From Rhynchospora pubera (taxonomy: Eukaryota > Streptophyta > Magnoliopsida > Poales > Cyperaceae), in NCBI GenBank assembly GCA_028095005.1, contig CM051459.1:2347190-2411189 (forward strand): a stretch of DNA of 64,000 nt, written 5' to 3'. The notes under the pieces are model-generated. The model saw nothing but the letters and a program-made list of their open reading frames with translations, had not been told where the DNA came from and searched no databases. The translations under genes were made by a program, and so were the position numbers. Every line of letters begins with the position of its first letter. Within the stretch, counting starts at the first letter, position 1. Below are positions 23,879 to 34,884 of the stretch, one piece after another.

Positions 23879-24085
23879 AACATTTTACCTATAAATAGTG
23901 CTCATTATTTCAAATTTTCATTAACTATTTCACATTTACAAAATGACAAGCATAATAGATATAGCATCATTTTTAAACAGAAATCTAGGCTTCATACCTA
24001 CACAGGTCACAAAAATTTGGACCACAACAATTCGGAGATGAGAAATTCATGGGGCATGAATTCGTTCTACTAGATAATAAGATAT
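23850..24085 (+). repeat. Dispersed repeat with TATAAATAG, copy 2
   Basis: It is homologous to 20395-20645. It runs from the second tandem unit through CTATAAATAG and GAATTCGTTCTACTAGATAA. The open frame across it has no domain. Confidence 0.6.
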
Positions 24086-24590
24086 ATGTTTTTAATAAAT
24101 ATTCTGTGTTTAACATTAAAATGAATTTTTTAAATTTGACACCAAACTAAAATTCCTATACCATTTCTATTATCAATAATGTTATACTTTAATCATTAAG
24201 ATGTTTTAATTATTTGAACCATCCCGAGTTGTACAATTTGAATATTTAAAGAGTTTCAATCAAACTCTAATGGAATGCCAATCATTTTAGCATGCAGCTC
24301 AGTCATGTGGAAAGAATACGAAAGTGATCATGTTTAAAACTAAACCGTATAATATGAGAAGACTTTATTGTTTCAATTTTGCTTTTATTATTGTCATGAT
24401 TATGTATCTTTTTTTATTTTTTTTATTTGCATGTAATTACTGTTTTCATTTATTGATTCACTTTTCACTTTAATTCATTTTGGATTTACAATTATATAAT
24501 AATTTTTTTTTCTGATCCAATATCAGTTTATCAAATTGTCTTATAGAGATATTATATTGTCAAACAAGCACAATTTTTATATATTTTTAT
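24086..24590. other. AT-rich interior of possible Helitron
   Basis: Very AT-rich sequence without genes, lying before the Helitron-type 3' end at 24999. Confidence 0.35.
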
Positions 24591-24953
24591 GAGCTCGTTT
24601 GGATGGTATGGAAATAAGAAAGGAATAAAGATTTTAGGAAGAAAATATTGGGAAGAGTGTAATTTTTTGGGAAGAGTGGGAAGAAGCTATATCTAAGAAC
24701 AAGAAATGTTGTTTGGATGATAAGTTAGGAATAAAAAAAATTAATATTAATTTAAGTAAATTATTAAAATTTATTATTTTAATATTAAATAAAGTACTAA
24801 TTAAAGAGTACATAAAATTTATTTAGCTATTAGTATTTAGCTAATTTTGTTGAATATGTATATATAATTGTTGGAAGAAGTTATTCCTAGAAAGAAGCTA
24901 TTTTTCTCCTTATTCCTAATTTGTTTGGATACCTAAGCAATCCAAACGAGGCC
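24591..24953. mobile_element. GTTTGGAT-like element (GAGCTCGTTTGGAT ends)
   Basis: The left end GAGCTCGTTTGGATGG and, in reverse, right end GGCCTCGTTTGGATTGC are inverted repeats. It is longer than its relatives and contains a second internal TTGTTTGGATGA, so it may be two elements or a rearranged one. The flanks TAT and TAA do not match. Confidence 0.5.
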
Positions 24954-24970
24954 TAATAACATTCAATATT

Positions 24971-24999
24971 GCCGAGCGAAGCTCGACATACGGATCTAG
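24971..24999 (+). mobile_element. Helitron-type 3' terminus
   Basis: GCCGAGC-GAA-GCTCGAC forms a 7-bp stem (one G-T pair) with a GAA loop. Eight bases later comes CTAG followed by T, the standard Helitron 3' structure. The 5' end is not known; a start near 24068 (TCTACTAGATAATAAG) is possible. Confidence 0.6.
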
Positions 25000-25307
25000 T
25001 TCATATAAGCATGTAGAGTTTGACTGGGAAAATTTTGTTTGTCATTTCCTAATTATACTACCCGAAAGATAGAGTCCATGTGTAGAGTATAAATTAATTA
25101 GCTTGTCGAATAAAAACATTTATTCGTTCTTATTTAAATTGAAATTTGAAAATACATAAGAAAGTGAAAAAAAAAGAAACGTAAAAAGAATAGATAGGAG
25201 TTAACGAGTTCGTGCATGAACAATTTTCTAATGAAATAAGTTGTAATGGGAATAGTCAACACCTTTAACAAATTCAAAGAAAATCTCAACAAACATGAAG
25301 ATTTCTA

Positions 25308-25456
25308 GGGTGCGTTTGGATAGGTGTGGGAAGAAGGGAAGAAGTGGGAAGAAATATTGGGAAGTGTGTAACTTTGTGAAGAGTTTGGATTGTTTATAAT
25401 TTTTTTTCTTCCCATCTTCCTTCTTCCTCTTCTGCTTCTCTCATCCAAACGCACCC
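25308..25456. mobile_element. GTTTGGAT-family MITE (GGGTGCG ends)
   Basis: The ends GGGTGCGTTTGGAT and ATCCAAACGCACCC are perfect inverted repeats around 149 bases. CTA flanks both sides (25305-25307 and 25457-25459) as a target duplication. It is closely related to 10935-11091. Confidence 0.85.
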
Positions 25457-26548
25457 CTAGAAAGGAATAATCGCATATTCAGATCGAAGTGCAGCTCTTT
25501 CGCTCAGCTGGCGGAACAAGTCAAGTCTGAAGCAATGGGTTTTTTAAATTTCTGTTAATTTTCCTCTTCTTTGGTTCACACTGGATAGCCGCTGTCCAGT
25601 TTTTCTAAAGAAAACATGAAGATTTCTAATTATAAATACTTCAATTTCAAACCAGCCGTTACTGTTCAATTATCTGAACCGTTCTTTTCTCCTGCTGAGT
25701 CTCTCGATTTGATCTCCTCCGTCCATCTCCGCTCCTCTCAGCGCTTGGTCCTTTGCCTGCTGCCTTCTTCGATCTTCTGTTGCCTTTTGTTTCCTCTGTC
25801 GTTCCGTGTGTTTGGCTGATCCCCTTTTTTCCCTGCGCCTGCTAGGTCTGTGCTTTCTCTTTCGTTGGCGCAATCGATCCGCCTCTTCTCTTTTCTCCCG
25901 CTGCCCACGCTCCTCTCTGTACCTTCCGGTCATTCCGAGTTGTACGGCTGCCTTGGTATCTCAATGGATCCTCTAGAATCCTCTTGGCATAGGTTTCGCT
26001 CCCAAAACAGTTCGCTTTTTCTTTCAACTCTCTTTCTGTGCTGCTGTTCTTCGCTCTCTACTCCTTCCCAGGTACTGTTTGCCTTCGATTATTTGTTCCT
26101 TTCTCATTCAGCTTCGAAATCGCACTGACGGATTTCTTGCCTGCAGATTTGTTGTGCTTCACGTTGCTCTGTCGTCCTTTTCCACGGTATGTTTTTTCCT
26201 CTTATCTGCTTTTCTTTTTGGGAAAATTTAGTTTATAGAACTTCTTGCTCTCCTTCTGTTGTGCTGTGCACTCATACCTGTTGGAGGTTCTTACTGGTCA
26301 GAAAAAATTTCTCCTGCCTTGGTATGCCAAAGAAATATTGTTGTGTTAGGAGCCTTTTTCCTTTTTTTTCCCTCGGAGGGGGGGAAAGAGCCTCCTCATG
26401 GGAGGTTGTGTGGGATCAGGAAAGACAATACTGTTCAGTTATGTTATTTCTTTCTTTTCTTCTGTTTTTCTCCTTTCCTCTGCAAAAAAAACCTGTATTG
26501 GATTTGTTCTCTTTATTGATGCAAGCAGCTTTTGTTATTTCAGCAGCT

Positions 26549-26993
26549 TTTGTTACTCTTATTATCTTTTATGATCGCTGTCGAATTTCTTCTTTGCAGG
26601 TTCCTCCTGCTTCCTGCTGCTGTCTTCTCATTTTCCAGCGGTATGCTTTTTTTCTTTGTCTATTTTGCTTTTTCTTTGTTATTTATGCCTGTACCAGTGA
26701 CTGTTTGAGCTCATTCATGGTTACAAAATAAATGCTTCTTGCTTCATGGTCCAAAAAAATATTGTTCTGTCGCAAACCTGTTTCACTTTTGCTGTTATAA
26801 GCTGCACCTATGCTATTTCCTCCTTATTTTCCTTTTTTTTCATGTTTCATGCCTGATATCATATACCTTTTTAAAACAGAAGAGTTGTAAATATGTATGT
26901 ATATGTATATTACATATATTCTGTCCGTGTATAGGGCTGGTGGGTTTACTGTTTTTTTTCTAACCCTTTTTCTTTCGGATTGCACATTCCACG
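26549..26993 (+). repeat. Tandem duplication, unit A (445 bp)
   Basis: It matches 26994-27408 over its length. Shared landmarks are TTCTTTGCAGGTTCC, GAGCTCATTCATGG, ATGGTCCA...AATATTGTT, TTATAAGCTGCACCTATGCT and GTGTATAGGGCTGGTGGGTT. Confidence 0.8.
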
Positions 26994-27408
26994 CCTTTTA
27001 TTCTTATTATCCTTTATGATGTTGTTGAATTTGTTCTTTGCAGGTTCCTTTTGCTCCCTGCTGGTCTGTTCTCATTTTGCACTGGTACACTTTTCCCCTT
27101 TATCTATTTTGCTTTTTCTTTGTGATTTGTGGCTGTATCAGTGCCTCTTTCAGCTCATTCATGGCCACAAAAAAAATGTTGCTTGCTTGATGGTCCACAA
27201 AAATATTGTTATGTTGCAAACATGTTTCGCTCTTCCTGTTATAAGCTGCACCTATGCTATTTCTTCCTTTTTGTTCTCTTTTTTTATGTTTGCTGCCTGA
27301 AATGTATATGTATGTATATATATATTACATATATTTTGTTCGTGTATAGGGCTGGTGGGTTTGCTGTTTTTTTTTCTGAGCCTTTTCCTTTCAGGTTCGT
27401 TGCAATTT
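26994..27408 (+). repeat. Tandem duplication, unit B (415 bp)
   Basis: It lies head-to-tail with unit A and is about 30 bases shorter, mainly because it lacks the AT-rich stretch ending in ACAGAAGAGTTG. Point differences are scattered throughout. Confidence 0.8.
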
Positions 27409-27952
27409 TTTCCATTGTGTTGTTCTCATGGTATTCTACATTCTGTTTCACAGGCATTCTTCTTTTCTTCTTCTGCCACTTCTTTCCATTTGCTTTCGTA
27501 CCTGCTGCTCACCAGGTATGTTCTTTCTCTCATCTTCCATTCTGCTATTTATTTCTGTAGTTTGTCAGTTTTCTTAGCTTCTGCCCCTTTTCTGTGCTGC
27601 TTTGTTCGGCATTGATTGTTTGTTATTGTTACTTAGGGATACAGTGCATTTTTTTGGGCTCCGTATTTGTTGGGATCTTAGTATTTGTTTGGGGTTCTCG
27701 CATTGATCAGTCTCCATAGTGCACACAACAAGATGGAGCCCATCTACACCCCCTCCACCACTCCACAGCAATACACCGATTTCAACTGAACAACAATCAT
27801 CTCCAGATAAAAAAGGGTTCTCTTGATTATATACCCTCCATATCCTGCACCTAATTTGTCACATTTCCTATCATACACACAACATTACTTGCTACCCACC
27901 CAAAAAATTAATTAATAGATATTAACACAGAATAGCTAATATTCCCATGCAG

Positions 27953-28045
27953 GAAGCAGCCTGCTCACCAGCACGACCAGCGCACACCGCCTACTGCTGC
28001 CAAAAAGCGCCTCTTCTCAGAAACAGAAACACCAGAGCAAAAGAG
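27953..28045 (+). pseudogene. Exon-like segment, possibly captured
   Basis: A 93-base stretch lies between ATGCAG and GAG|GTCAGC. One frame reads RTPPTAAKKRLFSETETPEQ, a basic, Thr/Pro-rich tail. This type of tail ends RPA70-like proteins often carried by plant Helitrons, but that link is only a guess. No other exon was identified. Confidence 0.3.
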
Positions 28046-29240
28046 GTCAGCACTACTGACCATCAATAGTTTTAAGCACACACTATTTTTTTAGGCAATG
28101 CAAATTAGGTACAAAAATTCCCTGACAGAATAAACATTCTCTCTTATTAGTATATCTGATGAAGACACAGCTCTGGATATGTATGCAGCACTTCTTTCTG
28201 TGGATACACCAAAAAAAAAAAACTCCCTCAACTATGCCTGTTCCACCTGACAGTACCACACCACAATCTGGGTACACTTTAAGACAATACTTTTTTCCAG
28301 TATACCATGATTCAGCACATGACACATCACACATAAAACACTACTTTTTTGCAATCTGGATACACTGACATATATCGTTTCCCCATGCATCTATTGCAGC
28401 CATCTTCCATGAAACGCCTCGTACTCAAAGGACAAAAAATTATTTTGGAAAAAATGCTTGCAGCAAGAATACTATCTATCTAGCACGCTTGAACTTTTGT
28501 GGTATTTAGAAAAGGTCTTATTTTGTTCGCTGTATGATATATCCGTCTTCCGCCAGAAATCCTAAAAAAGACGTCTACTATTATTTATTTGTCATTCCAT
28601 ATGATATCCGTACTTTTGTACACCATTACAACATTCAACTGCATCGCATGATACCGGTGTTACAGCGTATCCCGACTGCTATGCGCAGTTGAAACTTTGT
28701 AATGGCTTCCTTAATATAGACAAAAAAACCTCCTACTTTCTGTGGACAAAACATTATGTGTATATCGTTATGTATGGCTGTAAGAAAATACTTTTATGCA
28801 GTTTCTTCCCTAGCACCTTACATCTTTTAATTTTAAGATGGATACTTGAGAGATAAACACCTAACTAACTAAATGCAGCATTACTCCAGTATCTACGCAT
28901 ACAGTTCCTTCAAAAAGAGAATGACTAATGCAGCAGCTCAGAGAATTTCTCATTCTCTTATCAAAGCACCGTATGTGCACACACCTCTATTTCTCATTCT
29001 CTTTGGAGTACTCTTTGATGCCATTATTCCCTGCATTGTAAGATAAATTAACTATTTCCTTTCGACAACTCTTCCATGTGCTTATTTGAAATTACAGTCT
29101 GCAGTGACCAATTTTTTTATTTATACAACTGATCGTATTTCAAACTGATTTCAACCTCTAGCATTACACATTGCACTCTTCCTAGAAAAAAAAAAAACCC
29201 TTCTAGCCCGTACAGTATAATCGCCGCAAGTTAGAACTTA

Positions 29241-29269
29241 CATCGCGCGAAGCGCGATGTGTTAGCTAG
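29241..29269 (+). mobile_element. Helitron 3' terminus (perfect hairpin + CTAG)
   Basis: CATCGCGC-GAA-GCGCGATG is a perfect 8-bp stem with a 3-base loop. After TGTTAG comes CTAG (29266-29269), then T. Hairpin, short spacer, CTAG and T are the defining Helitron 3' end. Confidence 0.8.
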
Positions 29270-29424
29270 TTTTCTATAAACTATACTGTTCACCAAATTA
29301 ATGAAATCTACAGTCGTTCTATACGTGGGAATATTCTTTGTTCCACTCAAGAAACGAAGCAAACAACAAAAATAAACTAGTAGACCTCACTACTTCAAAT
29401 TTAAAAACTCTTGCCTTTTGAGAA

Positions 29425-29540
29425 ACATATCGTTTCGATGAGGTGTGAGAATAAGAGAATAAATTTATTATAAACAATCCAAATTCTTCACAAAGTTACA
29501 CACTTCCCAATACTTCTTCCCACGCCATCCAAACAGAGCC
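29425..29540. mobile_element. GTTTGGAT-family MITE, left end decayed
   Basis: The right end CCATCCAAACAGAGCC and the core (AAATTTATTATAAACAATCC, ACACACTTCCCAATA) are clear. The left end CGTTTCGATGAGG is a diverged partner. Confidence 0.6.
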
Positions 29541-29991
29541 AGTGCCTCCATTAGGAAGCCAACACCAAAAACAACAGTTCTTGAATAAGTAGATACAAAT
29601 TTAAAATATTTATTGAATAAGTAGATAAAAATTTATAATCCGGCGCCACGTATCGTCATCCACTATAATTATGTATACCCCCATGATCACATATTTTGGA
29701 AATTCCAATTTTCAGTTCCTGGTTTGTTTATATTTTCCTTCAGTTTTTTTTTTAAAAAAAATGATTTTGACAGTGCAGAATTAATGAAATTTGAGAATCA
29801 TTTAAGAAGGGAAACGTTGATCATATTTTTCTTGCATAATTGGTCTAATGTTTGGATGTTTTAGTTTCTGGCCTATTTCAATGAAAGTAAATAATAATTT
29901 GAAAATTAAGTAGTCCACCATGAACAATTTGAACATCAAACAGTTCAATATGATTGATTTGTTTATGACCACATATTTTGTTGATATACAC

Positions 29992-30520
29992 CAGGGGCGA
30001 AGCTATACTATTTTTTTTTGAGATAATAATAATTTAAATTTAAAAAAAAAACACAATGAGACATGGATCAATCTCAAAAATTTGAATGACTCATGTCGCG
30101 TTTGATTTAAATCGTATTGTGACTCATAAAAAATCGCATATGGATCCAGATCGCATTCGTTCGTGGAGAATCACCTTCTCCTTTCCTCCGCAATGAAACT
30201 TATTGAGGCGAAACTTAGAACAGAATAGGAGATGCTTGGATGAATGATTGTCTTGTAACATATATTGATAGAAAGAGAGATGTTCAAAGATATTCCTAGT
30301 GAATCTATTATGCAAAATTATCAGAAAACGAAAACTCGTAGAGAATTATTTTGGATCTTGTACATGTGTTGTTATTATAGATATGTTTAATTGCTCATAA
30401 TTTTTGTATGTCACATCATTTTAGAATTGTTTATTTGAAAATTATTATTATACTATATCTATATTAGACGTTATGCATATATATATATATATATATACAT
30501 ATGTATTTTCAACAAAAAAA
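29992..30520. mobile_element. hAT copy related to 9374-10251, right end missing
   Basis: It begins CAGGGGCGAAGCTATAC. It shares several stretches in order with 9374-10251, such as CTCAAAAATTTGAA, AATCGCATATGGA and ACTATATCTATATTAGACG. A TA expansion follows (30476-30497), and the match fades near 30520 without a right terminal repeat. Confidence 0.7.
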
Positions 30521-32130
30521 TTTATTGACATTAATTCATTAATTTGTATCTACTTCCCTGACATTAATTCATTAGAGTTGCTAAGAAAGTAAGAATATGC
30601 TTGTAATTTTACTTTTAGTATTGAATTTGACAAAATTGACGTTAGCTGTTACGTATGTCAAAATGTATATATTTTTTTTATAATGCACCCCTTCGATGAA
30701 AAGTAATTAGTCAACCATCTAAAAAGTTGAACGTTAAACGATTCCGTATTATATATTAATTTTATTTGTGTCCCAAAAATTTTCTAATAATATCAATTTG
30801 GGTAAGTTAGTTAAATAAATTTATAATTTTAATTTTATTTAATTTGGCAAACTTTCTGGTTATTTTTACTTTTATCGATCGAAATACTTTTTTTGTCAAT
30901 GCCCATTTTTCATCACTATAGTAAATGACTCAAAATATGTTATTTAAAATGGATGCTGCATATTTGCAGCTAGTAAGAATATGAATTTTTCCAAGGGTTT
31001 ATACGAAAAAAGTCGTTTTGACAGGAGTACAGGACAAACTTGCCGATAATTGCGGGACAATCAAACTTGATTTCTTTTTCTTTTTATTTCTTTGGGATAT
31101 CGGTTCCATTAATTTTCTTTTATATTCACGAACAGAGATTCTATTTTGACTAATAGGAATGTAGCAGAAGAAGATTCCTTTTCCTCTTGAATAGCTTCGT
31201 TGAAAGTAACAAGCACCTGTTTACTGTTCAGGGAAAATTTAATGGCAACCTTATTCCTCAGTTGATTAATGTTAGGCGTACCCCTAAATAATGTTTCATT
31301 TCCTTTTTTTTTTTTGTTGGTGTGGGTATTTTTTTCATTTTTTTTAGGGGGGGGGGGGGCAGTCTGTTTATATTTTGATAATTTTAGAATGAAGAAAAGC
31401 AAAAAGGAGTAATAACAATAATAAAGTAATAAATAAAATGAAAATTAAAATTAATTATAAGGGATTCCATATTACTCTGAAGTCGTTTGTGGATTAGGAT
31501 AGGATATTCAGGAACTATGCTGTCAAAGCTTCGGTAACCGGTGACCTTTGCTCAAATAATAGTGTATGAATTTTACATTTTTATATTTAATTAATGAGAG
31601 CTTATGTGCTGAGATGTTGAATTTGGAAATAATTTTGTTGATAAATGTAGTCCTATAAATATAGGTATATGTGCTGATATTTGAAAAGAACACAGGGAAA
31701 TTTTCTTTTGTAATTTGCTGTTTCTACAATGAAACGAGTACCATATTGACCATTTTTTTTCAAATAAATAAATAATAATAATGACAGTCTACGGGCAGTT
31801 AATCCCTCCAAAAAAATAATAAATTTGTCATTTATTATTTTTTTTTTTGTTTTTATACGACTTCTTCACATTTGAGACGTTAGTAAAAACGTAAAATACT
31901 CGCAAACATGGCATGAAACAAAGAATATAGCGGCTTACAATTAATACGGGGTGATAAATCATCCCAAAATCTACATCTCTCGATGCAAGTATCCTCTCTT
32001 TCTTCAAAATCTTAGGAATTAATTGTACATATATATTTTCCCTTTTCCTTTTTCGTTTTACTTCTATAAGGCGAGATAATGAAGCTTTGAGAATTGAGAT
32101 CAATTGTAAAGGGGCACTTCTAGCCCTAAA
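30521..32130. other. Intergenic, no gene recognised
   Basis: AT-rich DNA with a run of 13 G at 31347-31359. The open frames at 31109-31402 and 31828-32103 on the minus strand have no domain. Confidence 0.4.
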
Positions 32131-32147
32131 GAGTTACAACGATTTTT

Positions 32148-32239
32148 TTTTTTAAGATAAATTGAATGTCAAGCATCTCAATTTATTTTTAAATTAAGTG
32201 TCAATGAAAGTTTTCAGTCAGGTTTCAAACTCACGACTT
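32148..32239 (-). mobile_element. SINE-like retroposed insertion, minus strand
   Basis: GAGTTACAACGATTTTT occurs on both sides (32131-32147 and 32240-32256), an exact 17-base target duplication. The insert begins with a T run, so its poly(A) tail lies on the minus strand. GAGTTTGAAACC on the minus strand resembles a B box. The A box is missing, suggesting 5' truncation. Confidence 0.7.
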
Positions 32240-32588
32240 GAGTTACAACGATTTTTAGCACTATCTATAAGGCTTCTAGATTAGTAACATCTTTCTGGAG
32301 TTGAAATTGTGATGGACTCAAACCGTTACAGTGCTCAAAACTTACGTGATAGTTCTTTGGAATGTCCATTTCATGATATATATATATTCGTTCTAAATAT
32401 TTAGGCAGTTATCTAATTCATTCAGAATTGATCAGAATATCCTAAAAATCAATTATCTTTAGAAACACCTCATCACATTGTCTCCGCATCAAAGTTCCAA
32501 TATTAACAAACTTCTTTTAATTTGGTGGATGGATAAATACATTGTTTTCTTTTTAACGCCCTAGTAAGCAACTAATCCAAAAAATTAT

Positions 32589-32958
32589 GAGGTAGACTAA
32601 AATCAGTCGCGACTGACGGATGAGTCCGTCAGCCGCGATTAAATTTCAATTTTTGTGATCCTAACAATCGATCTGAACTATTCAATATGTTCTTCATATT
32701 GAAATCTCGTTGGAGACCAAATTTTATATTTTTCTAAAATTTTATTGTATTTTTTTGGTAGTTTACAAAATTCTTAATCTAAACAATTCTGGACCCTTCA
32801 ATAACAACGATTTTTAAAATTCTCAAAAAAATAGTAAAAAAATTCAGAAAAATGTAAATTTTGAAATGGTTTCGATTAGCCATTAGAACCTCAATTATTG
32901 AGATATAATCGCGGCTGACGGGTCCATCCGTTAGTCGTGGCTGATTTTAGTCTACCTC
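32589..32958. mobile_element. Fold-back MULE-type MITE with 9-bp TSD
   Basis: The ends GAGGTAGACTAAAATCAG are mirrored at the right end. The arms run inward through GTCGCGACTGACGGATG and TTGAAATCTCGTTGGAGACC. AAAAATTAT flanks both sides (32580-32588 and 32959-32967), a 9-bp duplication typical of Mutator-like transposition. This copy gives the best clue to the class of all fold-backs in the window. Confidence 0.85.
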
Positions 32959-32967
32959 AAAAATTAT

Positions 32968-34129
32968 AACAGAATAACTGTGATAATAGTAGTTGTTAAT
33001 ATTACGTCACAATCAGGGCCATTTATTTTTTGGATTAGGGTTTATAATTTTTTTTTGAAGAAAAATAAGAGTTTATAAATTATGGAGTACTACAAAATCT
33101 ACTTTTAGCTCCTACACTCGATTTCTTTTTTCCAGGTATGGGTCATCTCAAGGTAAAAGAGAAAGAAAAACTAAACAATAAAGCAAAGAAACCAAATTAG
33201 TGCTTTCTTAACCAAGTGGAATAAATTAAACTAGCTCAAAAATTAAGCCAATTTCGTGGAAGTATAGTGATCCTAATATAACACACTTTTAATTCGTCAG
33301 CATTTATATATATAAGAGGAGCACTACCATAAAAAATACAGAGTTTGCATGCCCCATAACTGACACACACTCGACACACACATACAAAAGAGAAAAAAAA
33401 ATTCAATAAAAAAAATAATAAAAGAGTCTAGGCATTTGCATTTTTTTTTATTTGTGCAGTGCCGTCCGGAATATTATTGCAATTGCACGCCACATGCACA
33501 AATTGTTAGCAATAAAATCTAGGATCTACGAAATCTTTATAAACAACCTGAGGCCCAATGTTTCAACTGTCAAGTGCTCTTTTCCGCCGAGTTATTATTT
33601 ATTTTCAAACCCATTGGTATTTTCTTATGCAGCTCTGTCCCGGTGTAGTTGACTAATATACTGGTGCTGTCTAAAACTTGTGGTAATGAAGAAACAATGG
33701 GACCGATCTCTCTTTTTTCTTTTGTGTTTCTTTTCTCCGTTGAAGTGGTAAAAAAGAGATTCCAAAATTTCTAGGACTTTTCTAACCCAAAAAAAAAGGG
33801 TAGCCGTTGTCAAAATTTTCTAACAAACAACCTTTTTATAGAGAGCTTAACAAGATTGTGTTCCTTATTGGAGTTAGTGTTATTTATACAATAAACATTT
33901 GATGTAATTATATAGTTCACATAATGAATCAGGAACAGCTGAGTAATTTAATTATTCAATAATCAACGTTATATAAAAGGGAAAAAAAAAATGAAACGAA
34001 AATGTCGTGTCCTCATATACCTTTTTTAAAAAAAAAAAAAAAAACTAAATTTGCTCCGTCACCAAATAGTATTGCATTGTTTTGGTGTCCTTCTGATATA
34101 GCATAATCCACACTTTATTCTGATATACA
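32968..34129. other. Intergenic, no gene recognised
   Basis: AT-rich DNA with poly(A)/poly(T) runs (for example near 34028). The short open frames show no domain. Confidence 0.4.
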
Positions 34130-34815
34130 ATGTTTCGTTTTTGGAAATTGATTACTGTCATCTGCATTTTTGCCATCCCTGTCATCGTTAAATATAAAGT
34201 GAACATATACCACAAACAAAGTGAACATATAGACGATCTAAATGAACACATACAAACAAATAAGTTCAATGAAAATAAGTTGAATATGCATGTAAACTTC
34301 TGAACAAGTGATGACAATACTTATTTGTTTGTAAGAGTTCACTTAGATAGCCTATATGTTCACTTTATTTACTGTATATGTTCACTTTGTATTTAGCGAT
34401 GGCTGGGATGGTATATTTGCCGATGGCACTTATAATTTCTGTTTCGTTTTTCGTAGTAAATGGAAAGACCGATTTTTAGTTCCATTTTTCGAACCTCGTT
34501 TAAACTGAAAATTACTATCTACCATCTCTCCACGCATCATCTCGTGCCATCGTGTTTATATTTGTTCAATGTATTCATTTAGATGTTCATTTTGTTTATC
34601 TATGTGTTTACTTTATTCAATTATGAGTTAGATTTATTTTTTTTTATTGTTGTTCATATTTTTATATGCATATTCAATTTATTTTTATTAAACTTATTTG
34701 TTTGTATGTGTTCAAATTGATTATTTAAATGTTCATTTTGTCGATTTTATATATTCACTTTGTTTAAACGATAGCAAAACTGCAGATTGCAGTTATCATT
34801 TCTGGTTTAAAATAC
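34130..34815. repeat. Composite fold-back with repeated TTCACTTTGT arms
   Basis: Arms at 34172-34264 and 34320-34411 are inverted copies (CTTATTTGTTTGTA...TATGTTCACTTT) around a 55-base spacer. Two more related copies in direct orientation lie at about 34540-34620 and 34689-34772. The outer edges TGATTACTGTCATCTGCA and, in reverse at 34775-34812, TGATAACTGCAATCTGCA also match. It looks like two fold-backs fused or a rearranged MITE. Confidence 0.5.
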
Positions 34816-34884
34816 ACCTTGGGCTTAAAAAGGGCCTCTATATCCTTCATTGAATTCTCAAAATCCATAAGTGATTATGTTATG

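Larger units (their letters stand above)
25600..29269 (+). mobile_element. Probable Helitron carrying gene-like pieces
   Basis: The 3' end is a clear Helitron terminus at 29241-29269. Inside are a TATAAATA motif (25632), a CT-rich leader-like stretch, a tandem duplication (26549-27408) and an exon-like segment with AG and GT borders (27953-28045). The overlapping open frames at 25616-27615 are Phe/Leu/Cys-rich translations of T-rich DNA with no domain. The 5' end was not located; 25600 is only the first point where the content looks linked. Confidence 0.4.

Noticed and set aside
25616..27615. Series of Phe/Leu/Cys-rich plus-strand open frames
   Set aside because: They are translations of T-rich and tandemly duplicated DNA, overlap in several frames and contain no domain.
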